A DNA stretch of 64,000 nucleotides from Lycocorax pyrrhopterus obiensis (GCA_014706295.1 JACSVZ010000002.1:54226660-54290659), one strand, 5' to 3'; counted from the stretch's first letter, positions 36,456 to 49,813 are shown. A program made the numbers and translations. Notes: generated from the letters alone by a model not told the origin.

Positions 36456-39400
36456 CCCAAGAGAAAAAAGTACAGCCCAAATAAAACCTTTTCACACTTT
36501 TAGTCTTAGAAATTGATATTAGTGGATTCTGTTTCTGTGAAAACATGAACAGTGTCTTGCAATATTTAAACAGAAAGTTTGCAAGAAAATAATGGCAAGG
36601 GTCTGCTTGAAAAGATTAAAAGAGTTCAAGATTCAAATAACATGAAGAAAATCTCAAATCCTGTCACAAAACCTTTAGTTTATACAGAGAAACTAGCAGA
36701 AGAACAATATTCTTGCCTTCATCCAAAACTCACAGCAGACACTATGTACTCATTACCACTAGCTTTGAGTTGGGACAAACTGTGCTTAACGTTTGTGCTA
36801 CAATGACTCTCTTCTAGAATCATGCAAGAAAATGCATTGGCTGTGAAGACAGTTTAATAGGAAAAAAAAGGAAACAATCAATAGTAGATAGTGGCCTCAT
36901 GGTGTATAAACACTATGAAAGTGATTTGTTTGTTTGTTTTAACTTGAAATAGTGCAATCAGTGTGTCTTTTCTAAACAAGCTTTCCGCTGTAATGCTCCT
37001 TCTCCTGCACTACATATTGTGTCATACTACACCATACATTCTTTATACCCCGCTATCGCATCCCTAGGGTCAAAGGCAGAAGATAGAAAAATTCCTGGAA
37101 TAATATCCCCAATAAATTACTACTAACTATTATAATTCAACATGGGCGCATAAACGGCACTTTAAAGAAAATTGAATTTGTTGGAAATTAAAGCCAACCT
37201 GGTGTCACTTTGAACAAGAGGCTCGCTGATTGTTTTCAGATTTCCATAATAAAACAGGCTTTTTTGTTTTATGTTTTACATACCCTCTGAGGAAAGGAAT
37301 TGTACCTCAAAACATATGGGTGTTCAGAATCTTTATTTTTAAATACAATCCTCCATGCTCATAAAACCCTGATTGGAAGCCAAGGAATTTATAACAAGGT
37401 GCATAACAGCAAGCCTGAAAGAAGGCTAAAGATGAAGAAGAACAGAGCTTTCACTCATTAATTAAAATAAGAAAAGAGCCTAGAAGTGAAAGTGACCTTA
37501 ATCTGGGGACAAATATCTGTGGTTTAATTTAGTGACATCTTCTCGCTATATGAATGGGTGTATGGGCACTGAAATACACAAGAAAACAGACTAATAAACA
37601 GGCATTCATTTTGTGTAGCAGGCATATTGTTTGCAGTCTACAATATAGTCCTTTCCTTTTATTGCTGTAATATATTACACTGAGAGCACGAAGAAAGGCT
37701 TCTGCTATCTGAATTTTAGGGAACATTTTCATGCACAGCTTTCCTTTCAAAACACACGTTCTGTTAGAACAATGAGCTTACACGTCTTATTTTAAACTAA
37801 GTGTTGTATAACCTGGGATGTTGTTAAATATGCTCTTATAATATAAGCCATGACTGAGTGTGCCTCACTAGGATTCAGTGTATGCTTGAGTGTACTTCAG
37901 ACCTGTGTGTTACACCACCTGTGAAGTGTGCTTCTAATCTACTAATGCACATATGGATAAGCTTTTTACTGTAAGGGGAATGGTTCATTTTACATTAAAA
38001 AAATGTAAACACTCATTTTTGGTTGGGTTTATGCAGATTATCCTTTTATTACAAAAAGTCTTTGCTGGTGAGGGGCAACAGCATGGAAACATGAAGATTA
38101 TAATTGGGTTTTAACTAGGTTGCCCAAAATCTTGGTTTTTTCTATTGGCTAGTGGATTTATTTTCCCTCTCTCTGCCCTTAACTGGGGAATCTTTAGCAC
38201 TTGTCTGTGCTGTATTCTGCATTTATCCTTTCATTAAAGATGAGACTAATATGGCAGAGGGGGCACAGAACTGTAGTTTAAAAGAAAAACTTGCAATACA
38301 AGAAGTAATTAAAAATACTGTCCCTTACAAAGGCAATGTCCTACTCTTCCTTGCCCTACTGTCTATCACATTCTCATACATTAATACCTTATGTCAACAC
38401 ATCAGATTCCTCCCACATGCACAGGTTTAGTCTGATGGAGACGGGAAACCTCTGCCTGCATGACTAAGGAGAGCACTGATGTGATTTTTATAAAGAGACT
38501 CACACCAGCAGTCAGAGTGTAGAGTTGAAGAGTGAAAATCCACACCCAGAATCTGATCTCTTATATTTGCAAATGTTTTCTTGTATTTCACATCTGTCTC
38601 CTCTTGATGATCCCTTTGGGCCTGGCAACCACCAGCTTTCTTCTGCGCCTAAGAGCAGGTGAGGAGGAGGAACTGGAGAACACTGCACTTCAAGGACATT
38701 CATATTACATGAAGGCACCAGCAATAAACTGTCTGCCTGCATGCACAAAAAGCTGGTTTGTCCAATCTAAGTTGCACAGTTAAGCTGCATGCACAACAGT
38801 TTTATGAACAATCCTGGACTTCACAAGTTTTGGAAGCTGGGCTCTGCAACTATAAAATTATACACTTGATATGTATTAGTAAGTACAGTAAACAGAGTAT
38901 AATTAGAACAGAATACAATGTACTATTTTTCACTGCTTTTTATTCTTACTTCCCTAGAGCTACAAAATGAGTTTCTAATGAGCTTTGGGTAGTCACATAA
39001 ATAGAAAACCTAACGTCGTAATGCCTGATAGTGATCTAAACTGCTTAGATATGTTTTGTATTACACCACAAAACAGTGGTTTGTTCATGGAATGGAACAA
39101 AAATTTCATGTTACTCATACTTTGGCCCTAGGCATGCATGTGTTGAAACCATAATCCCCCAACGTATTTCAGAATATGTTTGGACAACCTAAGTTTCTCT
39201 GTGAAAATGACCCAAAAGGAAAAACCCCTATTCATTAAAAGCATAAATTACTGAGACCTCAATGTTTAAGTGTAGCCTACAGCACATAAAGAAAAATTTC
39301 CAATACACTGTTTATTTTCCCAGTTAAAAAAGAAAAAGGAAGATGAGAAGGATGCATTCAGGAACCATATAGGAAAGCTGTAAACTAGCTGTGTATGGAT

Positions 39401-39939
39401 TAACATTCTATACAGCAAAAACAAAATATTCTATGTCAAGGCAGGAAATCTCCCTACTAAAAGGTCTTCAAATATGGTTGTACAGATATATACTGGTTTC
39501 ATATGCAGGAGTTCTCCTCTAAGATTTGCAACAGCAATTTTGTTTTTCTCTGGTTGGGAGAATAACATGAAAAGTCAAGGAAGACTAACAATAGCAGAAA
39601 GTATTTTTCCCACTCTAGCAGATCCCTACAGGTATTAGGTAGAATCCTGCACACAAAGCTTAAGTGTCATTACCCTTGCACCACCTCTACAAGGCAGAAG
39701 GATAAACAGAAAAGTGGACAGGCAGGCTGACGGACCAATAGAGAGGTGAATAGAGACTAAATGAATAACCAAGAGTCAAACAATGAATGTTCTGCAGTCA
39801 AGAAATGGATCCAGATACCACAAGATCTTGTCTAGTGTTTTAAATACAATGTCATCTTCAAGAAGTGATACTTTTTTACAAGGTAACAACTAATACACTT
39901 ACACTACTTCTAGCTGTTTATTACTTTTTCTGCAGAAGC

Positions 39940-40728
39940 TGAATCATAGAATTGTTAAGGTTGGAAAAGACCTCTAAGATCACTGAGTCCAATCTTGATC
40001 CCAGCACCATCAGGTTCACCACTAAACCATATCCACAAGTACCACATCTACATGTTTTTTGAACACTTCCAGGGACAGTGTTTCCACCACTTCTCTGGGA
40101 AGCCAATTCCAATGCCTGGACACCCATTCAGTGAAGAAATTATTCCTAATACCCAATCCAAACCTTCCCTGGTTCAATTTAAGACCATTTCCTCTCATCG
40201 TGGCACTTGTTACCTGGAAGAAGTGGTTGACCCCCACCTCACTACAACCTCCTTTCAGGTGGTTGTAGGGAACAGCAAGGTCCCCCTTCAGTCTCCTTCT
40301 CTCCAGGCTAAACACCAGCTCCCTCAGCCACTCCTCATCAGGCTTGTGCTTCAGACCCTTCACCAGCTCCATTGCCCTTCTCTGAGCTTTCTCTGGCACC
40401 TCCATGTCTTTCTTGCAATGAGGGGCCCAAAACTGAACACAGGATTTGAGATGCAGCCCCACCAGTTCTGAGTACAGGGGGACAATCACTTTCCTGGTCC
40501 TGCTGGCCACACTATTCATGATACAGGCCAGGATGCCATTGGCCTTCTTGGCCACCTGGGCGCAGCTGGCTCATGTTCAACTGCTGTCAACCAGAACCAC
40601 CAGGTCCTTTTCCACTGGGCAGCTCTTCCAGGCTTTTCCCAGTCTGGAGCTCTGTGAGAGGTTGTTTTGACTTAAGGCCCTTCACCTTGTTGAGCCTTGG
40701 CCCATCAACACAGACTGTCCGGATTCAT
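39940..40728 (-). mobile_element. CR1 retroposon fragment, minus strand
   Basis: A 5'-truncated CR1 LINE of about 790 bp. On the minus strand it starts within the late reverse-transcriptase part of ORF2 and runs to the 3' end, where the octamer tail appears as cttaacaattctatgattc. Passing through the ORF2 remnant it carries the 3' sequence ggtcttttccaacctt, which is diagnostic of CR1. No target duplication is visible, as is usual for CR1. The 5' edge near 40728 is where similarity to the CR1 consensus stops. Compared with the full element (about 4.5 kb), only the last sixth remains. Confidence 0.92.
40022..40570 (-). pseudogene. CR1 ORF2 C-terminal remnant
   Basis: An open stretch of about 177 codons encodes the end of the CR1 ORF2 protein, the part after the reverse-transcriptase catalytic core. 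Recognisable phrases are [53 protein letters not shown], and [20 protein letters not shown]. The frame reads through to the end of the ORF, but it is lost near 40570, where the AQVAKKA phrase is preceded by a one-base deletion that throws the upstream NMSQ phrase out of frame. No catalytic motif is present, so it encodes no functional enzyme. The apparent start methionine is a GTG valine in the consensus and is not a real start. Confidence 0.85.
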
Positions 40729-43700
40729 AAAGTTTCAGTAGATTATTTTTGTAGCTGCTTAAATGCTTATTTTATACATATGGACCAGAACTGGAGCTTA
40801 AAAACAAAGCATAGACTTGAGAAGGTGTAGACATAAAAGTCCATCTCGACGTTCTTCAAAAATACGTTTTTATGAATCTCCTTCCTTTCCCAAGCTGGGA
40901 ACCAGAAATAAAAAATAAAATTTAAAAAAAACAGATTCCAATTGACATTATGTTCCTGGATTAGTCCTTTTCGGTTTTGCTTCTTTGAGGTAATTCAAGA
41001 AATAAGCGGCCTTTTTACTGTTTATATGAACATTGCTTGCAGGTAAATAGAAAAAGTGCTAACATTTGATTGAAACTCAGAAGGATATAAAAGGTCTATT
41101 GCTAATCATAGAAGGTTTACTACAAGATGGTACATTAAAAATAAGCAAAAAAAAGGTTGTAGTGATTAATTCTGTTATATTTTTATTACAGGAAAATTGA
41201 ACAAAAAAGTGAAAATATTCCCTTGAAATTAAAAAATCTCCTTTGGAAAGGGCTCCATTTTGGTTTACATGCAGTAACATTTTCACAGCGTTGGCTGTGA
41301 AAACAGATTTTTCAACTGGTCTTTAATGGAATTTATGCCAGTTTTAAGGCTTTTTGCATAGCCAAAGGAGCACAAAGAGCCTTGATGCAAATGAAAATCT
41401 GTTCTTTAATGTGCACACTACTCAAAGTAATAAAAGTTTTATTATTTTTTAAGTTATGTACACCCACTGTGCAATATCAAATACGCATGTTGTAAACACG
41501 GTGGACCAAGTTCAGACATGATGTAAGCATGTGTAACTCAACCGACTTCAAAGGGACCACTTGTGAAACAGAATACTACTTAGCATGGCTATGAGTTGCA
41601 GGATTCGTGCTAAATTCCTGGATCATGTTATTTTAAATAGAATTTTTTTGAGCAGTATAGAGTTACACAGCATCAGAAAGTAAAGGAGAACTGGGCTGTC
41701 AGTAATCTGTGGGGTCAAGTATCAAAAGAATCGTTCGACTTCACACAAGACACACAAAACATTTCAAGCAGACTGAAAAGAACAGAGAAGGAGCATGCTG
41801 AGATGCCACTTCAGAGCAAGAATGGACACCATTGCTTTAAACAAGAAAAAGCTAATAGTTCATGTAGCTAGTGGTGTGTCGCCCTGAGATTTGCAGACTT
41901 TTGATGTTTTCATTTCTGTGATAAAATTTCTCACGCACTTTCTGTAAACACAGTTATGTTTGGCTAATTGTTCCTTTTTGTTTTCATTCCTTCTCCTGAG
42001 GCGGAGAAGTTTGATGGACTTTTCATCTGACCGATGTGGTTGAAGAGGTGGTAACCTCATCCTCCAATCCACGGTCATTCCTAAGAACATATATATACAT
42101 AAAGTAAAATAAACAGCCTGGGGCTTTTCCTGACTTCTTTCTGTCCTGAACTAAGCTGGGTCTGCGTGGTTCTTTCGTGTCCAAGTACGACAGTGGTGTA
42201 TATAAGAAAAGCAATTACTGTTTAGACAACATGGAGAAGAGAGAGAGAGGGCAAGGAGCAGGACCCATCACTCTTGGGAGACGGGGACCAAAATCAGGAA
42301 AATGTCATGCAATCAGACCAGCCAGACCACTGTCACATGCGCTAATACATGGAGAGCAGCAGAGCACGTAATAGGTGGTATTGATCTCATGGATCACTTT
42401 ACAAAACTCCACTCACTCTTAAACTTTTCATCTTGCATCTGTTGCACTACCTAGCTGTATTCCTAGCAATCAAAATGCTTTGGAAAATATACAATGAAAC
42501 TGTAGCTTGTAATACAACACAACTAGTTACTTTTTTTTGTGTGTGTGAAAGAAAAGCTAGGGCATTAGACGATTCACAACCACAAAGCCATTTCATCATG
42601 GATCATCAATCTGCAGACTAGGAGCTTGAAATCCAATGGAAAAGAAACTCAGCAGAGAAACCACAGGGAAGCAATATTGCTGGGAAAAAAAAAAAAAAGA
42701 CATTCAAGAATGGAACCAAAAGAGATGGTAAAAGAGAAAAGGCCTTTCTGAAATAACTAAATGAAACTGAGCTTCTGACTTTTTATGCAGATGAGCCTCA
42801 TTCCCATTTTTAGCAGTGTTGGTCAATGAAGACTTCATCTGGCAAAGCTACTGCAGAGTTTGGAGAGAAGTTTTTTTGACTTACAGGACAAAGGCATGCA
42901 AACTTTTTCTTGTGAAAGTTGAACAAATTAGTACGCGCTTTTAAAATCCCACCTAAATCACTGTTTTGCTCTGAAAAACTCCAGAGGCATTTTATTTTGT
43001 AAATATTAAAGTTGCAAAAGCAGTCCAATTTCATTAAACAAGAGAGGATTTATTTCTTTCAGCAACAAAGGAAATGCTACAAGGGTTCTTTTCTCACAAC
43101 ATGAGCAAGTGGCTTCCTTTTCTGTCAAAAGATATGGTGACAGGAATAATCTGTGCCCTGGGTAAGAATGTGAAAAAGCAACATTTGCAGATGTTTTGCA
43201 ACTCAGTTTGAAAAAATCACCTAAGATGGCTTGCTAATTTAATATCAGGTATGAATCTCAAAATAATGTGAAAAATAACATCTAGTGAATACTAGATACA
43301 CAAATATAAAAGCTATGTATTCAAATGCCAAGTATCAATACATGAGAACAGCCCTAAATGGTCACACCGCACAGGAACATACTGAGAGAGAGGACAACTC
43401 TCCAAAGTGTCAGACACCAATTCACTTTTAAATGGCATTTATTGGCCTCAAGAGGGTTACAGCTGATGTAGCATTTGAATTTTGCCCATAGTAAAACTCC
43501 TCTTGTTTGAACATGTTTGGTTGCCTCCAGGCTTTGATGATATCCTGAATTTTGTACATCTTGAGACTTAACTGATATTTTTACCCAGTCAAGGACTGCA
43601 AGACCATGCAACATACAAGAGAGTAATGAAACCACACTTCTAAACACTGATTCTGGGTACTCAGCAAATAAATAAAGTTTGTTTTGACATGCTTCATGCC

Positions 43701-44389
43701 TTAGAATTGTGCCTGAGAGCACCTTCCCTTCAAAATGAATACATGGATTATTCACGAAAATTTGACACTGCTCAAATAACCTCTGTATGCGTAGTTCCCC
43801 TTAGAATAATGTAGTGATGACTGTATTATTAAGTATTTCATCGCAGCAAGTAGTGATATTTAAAACCCGTCTTAAAAAACATCAGCTATTTCTTGGAGTC
43901 ACTAAAGACTGTCCAATAACTGACCTCAGGAAAAAGGGCTGTAGCTACATTTGTATACTTGGCCCCTGAAAAAACTAGACAGGAAATAAATGTTTGATGT
44001 TTTTTATATTGTCATACAACAGTGGGTTTTCAGCGTGTGGCCTGTTACAGACAATATAAAGCGCCGAGCCTCAAACTGCCATAGTTCTACAATTCCAGGC
44101 ACTTCCAGTATCACAGAATATTATTCAATAAATGAAATACATACGTACATTAAAAGATGAGCACACAGAGTTCTAAAACCATTCTGTGTATACAACTTCA
44201 GGGTGACCACACATTGAAAAAGTATGTGATCACAAATAAGCTGATAATTAAGAGGCTGAAGCAGACCAAATTTTGTTTTAATGACTGCATAATTTTCAAT
44301 TTGGACCTATATTACAATGTGAAGAGCTGGACTGCTACAATTTGAATTCTCAGTAATAGAACACCTACTGGTAAATTGTCTTCTCTCCC
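40729..44389. other. AT-rich non-coding stretch
   Basis: About 3.7 kb without a supported gene. It holds a possible ancient repeat fossil at 41500-41576 (listed separately) and a poly-A run at 42684-42698. The longest frame is 133 codons on the minus strand at 43354-43755; it matches nothing I recognise. Confidence 0.65.
41500..41576. repeat. Possible ancient amniote repeat fragment
   Basis: The order ggaccaagttcagacatgat, gtgtaactcaaccgacttca, aagggaccac resembles a phrase (ggaccaaattc...gtgtaactccattgacttcaatgg) that recurs in old interspersed repeats of reptiles and birds. The similarity is from memory, covers only about 75 bp, and would need a profile search. Confidence 0.35.
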
Positions 44390-45178
44390 TGGAATTCAAC
44401 AAAGGCAATTGCAGGGTCCTGAGCCTGGGGAAGAATAATCTCCTGCACTAATACAGGCTGGGGGCCAAACTGCTGGCAAGCAGCTCTGCAGAGGAGGACC
44501 TGTGGGTCCTGGTGGACAACAAGCTGTCCATGAGCCAGCAGTGAGCCCTCGTGTCCAAAAGGGCCAATGGTATCCTCGGGTGCTTTAGGAATAGCATTGC
44601 CAGCACGTGGAGAGAGGTGATCCTAGCCCTCTACTCAGCCCTGGTGAGGCCACATCTGGAGTGCTGTGTCCAGTTCTGGGCTCTTCAGTGACAAGAGTGA
44701 CATGGAGCTCCTTGAGTGGGTCCATTGGAGAGTGACAAAGATGAATAAGGGACTGGAGCATCTCTCTTACAAGGACAGGCTGAGGGAGCCAGGCCTGTTC
44801 AGCCTGCAGAAGAGACAACTGAAGGGGGACCTCATTAATGTCTATAAGTACCTGAAGGGAGGATGTCAAGAGGATGGAACCAGGTTCTTCTTGATGGTAC
44901 CAAGCCACAGGACAAGAGGCAACAGGGAGAGACTGAGGCACAGGAAATTCCACCTGAACATGAGGAAGAATTTCTTTACTGTGCAGGTGACTGAGCACTG
45001 GAACAGATTGCCCAGTGAGATTGTGGAGTCTCCGTCACTGGAGATACTCAAGAATGGTCTGGACGCATCTCTGTGCCATGTCCTCTGGGATGGCCTTGCT
45101 TAAGCAGGGAGGTTGGACCAGATGACCAAGTGTGGTCCCTTCTGACATTACCCATTCTGTGATTCTGTGATCCTGTGA
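44390..45178 (+). mobile_element. CR1 retroposon fragment, plus strand
   Basis: A 5'-truncated CR1 copy of about 790 bp. It begins within ORF2 near aattcaacaaaggcaattgc and ends with the octamer tail attctgtgattctgtgat at about 45178. The 3' untranslated part reads caggttggaccagatgac-like (gaggttggaccagatgacc in this copy, with small changes), which is typical of CR1. Its length is nearly the same as that of the minus-strand copy at 39940-40728, but the 5' ends fall at different points of the consensus. Confidence 0.92.
44560..45103 (+). pseudogene. CR1 ORF2 C-terminal remnant, frameshifted
   Basis: The remnant is in two frames. The upstream part gives CVQFWAL and then a stop. From about 44690 the continuing protein is read in another frame: [15 protein letters not shown], then [18 protein letters not shown], then [18 protein letters not shown]. 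The shift lies around 44682-44690, between the QFWA and DMELLE phrases. The remaining part is the post-catalytic tail of the CR1 reverse-transcriptase protein. Shift and truncation show it is dead. Confidence 0.85.
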
Positions 45179-46298
45179 CTAATTTTAAAAATTATGAATG
45201 TCTTTGAATGGCAAATTCTTGTCTCTATGTAATTTAGTATTCATCTATTTGCCAATATATTACCATTTGTATTGTCCTCTCATGCCAAAACAAATGCTTC
45301 TCTGTGTATTTAAATGTCTTTTAAATATCACAATACTGAATCCTAAAAATTATAAAAAGGGAACCTATAAAGAGTAAGATGTCATTCTGAATTTTGTTAC
45401 AAATTCATAGTGTTGAATGATTTGCATGATGCTTTACTTTTTCTGCAGTCTTGCTTGAAATAAAAGTGTCAAAAGCATTCCGAGCTATTGAACAGAATGT
45501 CACTGTTTGTGCTATTACTTCTAAGTAACAAGTAATGAAAGAAAATCTAAATTTGCCGTCTTAGGTATAATTCCCTATGCTCTCTTTCCTGAAGGAACAC
45601 ATCGGGGAGGAGTGAGAAATGTGATTTTAAATATTGACTCTAAGAAGAATTTAAATTATTCATTGCTTTTAGCTTGATGATCATGCTACAAAGAGAAAGC
45701 TAGGGGTAGAATTCAATTCACATTAGTCAGCTACCCAGAGCAGCCTTCAAAATCATGACCCTGAAGCTAGAGCAGTTCTAAAGGGAGCAGGCAGATACTG
45801 GGGGCAGCACAAGAGAGCCTGTGGAGATCTAATCTCGTACCTCTCCTTCGCTGTTGCCCCTCATAGCGAGAATTCAGTTTGTTTCCAGGCCTCAGCCAGA
45901 TTGGATGGGCAAAGCCAGGAGTGGAAAGGAGAAGAGGCAGGGAGGTCCCCTAGGCAGCTGTGTGTTTGTGAGGTGCCACCAGTACACATTGGGAGGCACC
46001 TCAACTGCTTCCTTGCAAAAGGAATTTTGTAGCCTTGCAGTCTGGGATCGAATACACACGCAAATGATGACCAAGGATACATTGTTAGAGTAATTCTGAA
46101 GTCAACAGACTGCACAGCTAAAACTCTGTCTTCCTGACTGTTACATCTCATTAAGAATTATTTTTAATACCAAGAAGTTTCAAAGAAAGAAAGGGATGGG
46201 GTGTCCTATCAGGTTCCTGGCCTGCCTGACTCGTTGTTCTCGCTTTTTGAAAATCATCAATTTCTTGAAGAGACCATGACATCAGGTTGTTCTAATGA

Positions 46299-46349
46299 TG
46301 ATACTTGAATAGGTTTGTTTATTTTCCTGATACCTGAATAGATTTGTTT
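46299..46349. repeat. Imperfect 29-bp tandem duplication
   Basis: The phrases tgatacttgaataggtttgt (from 46299) and tgatacctgaatagatttgt (from 46328) are two copies with two differences. T/G-rich simple sequence follows to about 46400. Confidence 0.8.
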
Positions 46350-49282
46350 GTATTGTTTGTTTATTTTAATTTGGGTTTTATTGTTATTGTTTGTGTTTTG
46401 AAGTATACTGTACAATGTACTTCATTCAGAAGACTTGCTGTGGACTGATCTTTTAAATTTACCACAAGTAAAATCTTAAACTTTCCCATGATTCAAAAGA
46501 AACAGGGGGGAGGGGAAAAGTGTGGATCATATTAACTTAATTCAGAGAAATGATGTAAAAACTCCAGGGATTAAACAGATGCATGCAGGTTCTCTCATAC
46601 AGTCCCAAACCAGATTTATGCTAACAAGATTAAATTTCATACCTTGGGATGTTTGGGAGTTCGTTTTGCATGCTTCTATTCAGATAAATATTCTTCTTGA
46701 CTGCAGTGGGTCCAACTGCATGAGCAACAATGGCTTGTGAGCTTGCATATCTAAAGTTGCCTCTATGAGACATAATAAAATATGCCCAATCCTAATACAT
46801 ACTTAACAAGAGTCCTTGAGGAAATTAAGATCAGAAAGGCTGGTACAGAATCTTAAGAGCAATAGGAATGAACCATGAAGTAGAAAAAATTTTAAGTAGG
46901 AATGCTCAAAACAAAATACTGATTCATGTTTGAAAAATACCACATCAACATGAAAATCATTAGTTACGCAAAGGGAGGACAAGCTGCTACTTGATAAGGC
47001 TAAATTATTTCCATTCTCCATACAAGAAACTTTGGAAATTGACATATGTTTATCACAGAATTACAAACTTGAGATTAATCCTTCAGCATGGATGCTGATC
47101 ATGTCATGCCTTGACAAGTGCCTAAAAATTGTTTAAGCAGTGGTTTGTTTGCAAACCCCAAACTCTGTTCTGCTAAAGTCTTTCATAGCAACCTTCTCCC
47201 TTTTTCTTAGAATGTGTTTTGCTCTGCTGTGACAGAAAAAAAGCCTCTTCCAATTTTTGGTAAGCAAAATAAACATTGTTCGGAAAAAAACCCAAATCTA
47301 GCTATCTGTATCAAAATGCAGATAAAAATAACGGCTGCATTTGCCTCAGCAGCTAGTGGTATTTGCAAATTGGATTCTGACTGAAGAATTCCAAAGTATT
47401 TCTACCCATCTCAGTGGAGTTAGACAAGGCATGCACCATTACAACAAATGGAATAATCTAGTCTGGAATTCCGTATCTTGAAATAATTAAAATTCAGACA
47501 TATTAGCATTAATAAATAATATTTTAAGGAAAATACATTGCATTTAAGTCCCACTGCAAGTTGAATTGTACAGCATCGCTTCTGTGGAGTTCAACTGTTC
47601 TCAGAAATCCTGAATAATAAAGAGGAATAAAGATATCTAGGTGAGGTGAAGGGCATAACATTTGAAATGCTACGTTATACCTCCTAGAAGAGTGAATGTA
47701 CGTTGTATTTCTACCTTGCATAGGCTGTACATACATTAACAACAAGAAGTTGAACGTTTGTTATTTCACCTGGAGCTTACATAATTTTTTTCACTTCATG
47801 GTATACATATTCTAAGAGAATCAAGGTACTACAGAGAATGACTTCCCATCAAATACTCTGCAATCTTACTAAAACAAAGAGACAGAACATGAAATGAGAT
47901 AGGAAAAAACACAGGTACAATTTATGAGGGCATTGGCATGGAATGTACGCTTCTCCAAAATTAGCTAGTCATGCTTAGGAATGATGGAATGCTGTCTTCT
48001 CTGAAGCTGGCATAGATTATTTCAGTTATTATGAAGGCCAGATGGTCTCATTACTTTTCATCAGCTATGTGGTAAGCCAGAACTTCCTCAAGGCTTCAAA
48101 TGCTTTCTCTGTGACTGGCCCAAATCACATCAACAGAGAAAGGCTTGGGATGCTTGATTTCAGGTTTTAGTTCTTTCTTCCTTGGTCACAGCAAGATACT
48201 CATAGATTCTGCTGATCTGATCAGAAATTCCAATTTTGAAGGCATCTGGAGGTATTCCAAGGAAGTCTGCTTTTTGTAAGGAGCACTTTCAGATGTTGTG
48301 ATCTAGCAGACATAATTATGAATAAAAATGTCCGATTCAGTGCAAATTTCCAAGTGTTCATAGTTATTTCAGGACTGGCTGCATTCAGGTTTACGAGTCA
48401 CAAGAACAAACCAATTCACTGAAATTCAGCCTGCAAGCACAATGTCAAGATCTTCAAGAAAAGGCTGCCCACATGCTTGACACCCATCCATTCAGTGGTG
48501 CCCCAGCCACTGGCTTCAGAACATCACAAGTACTCTCCTTTCTTCCTCATTGCAGAAAGAAGTGAGAAGAGAGGTAATTTCATTGTATTTTTTTCCCAGC
48601 TTTCTGTTGGATGGGGTCTGTAGGCTATTTCAAGATGAACTGAGAAAATTAGTTGTGTTTAAAGTGATTGCAGTTTTTTACCATGACCATTGCTAAATAG
48701 ATGATGAATCATGCCTGCTACTGATCACTTGTTTTCTGTCCATTCCTGAAAACTCTTTCAGCTATAGCAGACTTTATAAGATGATCTCTTTTTGCATATT
48801 TCCATACAGAACAGCATACACATTTGTTTGTATTATAACAGACATACTACCAAGCCAGAAACAGTTTTAACTTTCTTATGCCTGTATAGAAGTGTAGTCA
48901 GTTGGTAAGAATTATTTCAATGTGAAAAGTAGAACTGTGACAGAGTATTCCAGTTGGATCATTTTCATATGAAACAGGAAGGCCTATAGAGAAATATGTA
49001 CTAAAATAATGAGTTTATAAACTAATATTGATTGCTGTATGTCCCTTGATAGCATCTAAATCAATTGAAGCTGTTAAAGAAAAAAACCAGCAACTTTCAC
49101 ATAGAGTGGTAAAAATACGGTTAGGTACTTCCAAAACTCCTGCCTAGCCACTCTGAATTGAATTTGTCTCTACTTAAAGGACTCTACCAGACTGAAGACA
49201 AGTCAATGTACGAATTTCACAGATACCAAAGAAAATTATTCACTATGCTCATTATTTATATTGATTCTTTTGACTGCTCTTC

Positions 49283-49300
49283 CAGAGGCATATGCCTCTG
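49283..49300. repeat. Perfect 18-bp palindrome
   Basis: The sequence cagaggcatatgcctctg equals its own reverse complement and contains a central catatg E-box. A perfect 18-bp palindrome is uncommon by chance in 64 kb. It could extrude as a small hairpin or bind a dimeric helix-loop-helix factor; neither is shown. Confidence 0.8.
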
Positions 49301-49336
49301 TGAAAGATGTGAAAGATGTGAAGTCTGTGAAAGATG
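49299..49336 (+). repeat. Short tandem repeat, 10-bp unit gtgaaagat
   Basis: Near-identical tgtgaaagat units (about four, the third degenerate) directly abut the 18-bp palindrome. In one frame they spell repeated C-E-R residues (CERCERCEVCER), within a chance open frame of 65 codons. Confidence 0.75.
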
Positions 49337-49481
49337 GCAGACTTTCTCAAATTAGAACACCAGAGTTCAGAAGTTTCTGTTAATTTTCTCAAGCCCAAAG
49401 AACTGACTGCCTTTCATAGATGGAATTGTTTATGTTATTAGCTAAACTTCAATAATTCCTAAAGTCTTGCCTCTCCATTTT

Positions 49482-49537
49482 GATTTTGTGTTGGGTTTTC
49501 TTGTGGTTTTTTGGTTTTTGGTTTTTTGGGTTTTTTT
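49482..49537. repeat. T/G-rich low-complexity block
   Basis: Runs of T broken by pairs and triplets of G (ggttttttgggttttttt-like). This is simple sequence. Confidence 0.8.
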
Positions 49538-49813
49538 AAAAGTACTACAAGATGTTTGTAGGATGGACACTCAGTAAATGGGAATGTCTTGAGAGGCTAT
49601 ATGAGATACTTGCTATATACACACACTCTCTATAAAATATACTCCAAATGCTAATTCTCATCCATATACTCACGTACACATATATGGGTAACATTAATGC
49701 AGACAAACATTACTGCCAGGAAAAGTTACCCATCATACTATAAATAGCTATTCATAGATATTTTTCAGTTGTAAAATCCTTAATCCTCCCAAATGGATTA
49801 TGAAGGAGGGAGC

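Larger units (their letters stand above)
33729..39939. other. AT-rich non-coding stretch
   Basis: About 6.2 kb without a supported gene. It contains a (GA)n run at 34911-34927, an 18-bp direct repeat at 35000-35072, and a (CAAA)n run at 36428-36455. The open frames (up to 94 codons) are unremarkable. Around 37140-37260 the sequence is complex and non-repetitive, including cataaacggcactttaaag, and could be old constrained sequence, but nothing proves it. Confidence 0.65.

Noticed and set aside
44107..44135. Possible further CR1 tail (tatcacagaatatt)
   Set aside because: Only about a dozen bases match, with no CR1 3' sequence beside them.
40022..45103. Open frames on both strands in the CR1 copies (for example 158 codons at 39995-40471 plus, 137 codons at 44585-44998 minus)
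   Set aside because: Shadows of the CR1 ORF2 remnant on the opposite strand.
47055..47080. Possible CR1 tail (tatcacagaattac)
   Set aside because: The match stops after the octamer-like word; the following bases do not resemble CR1.
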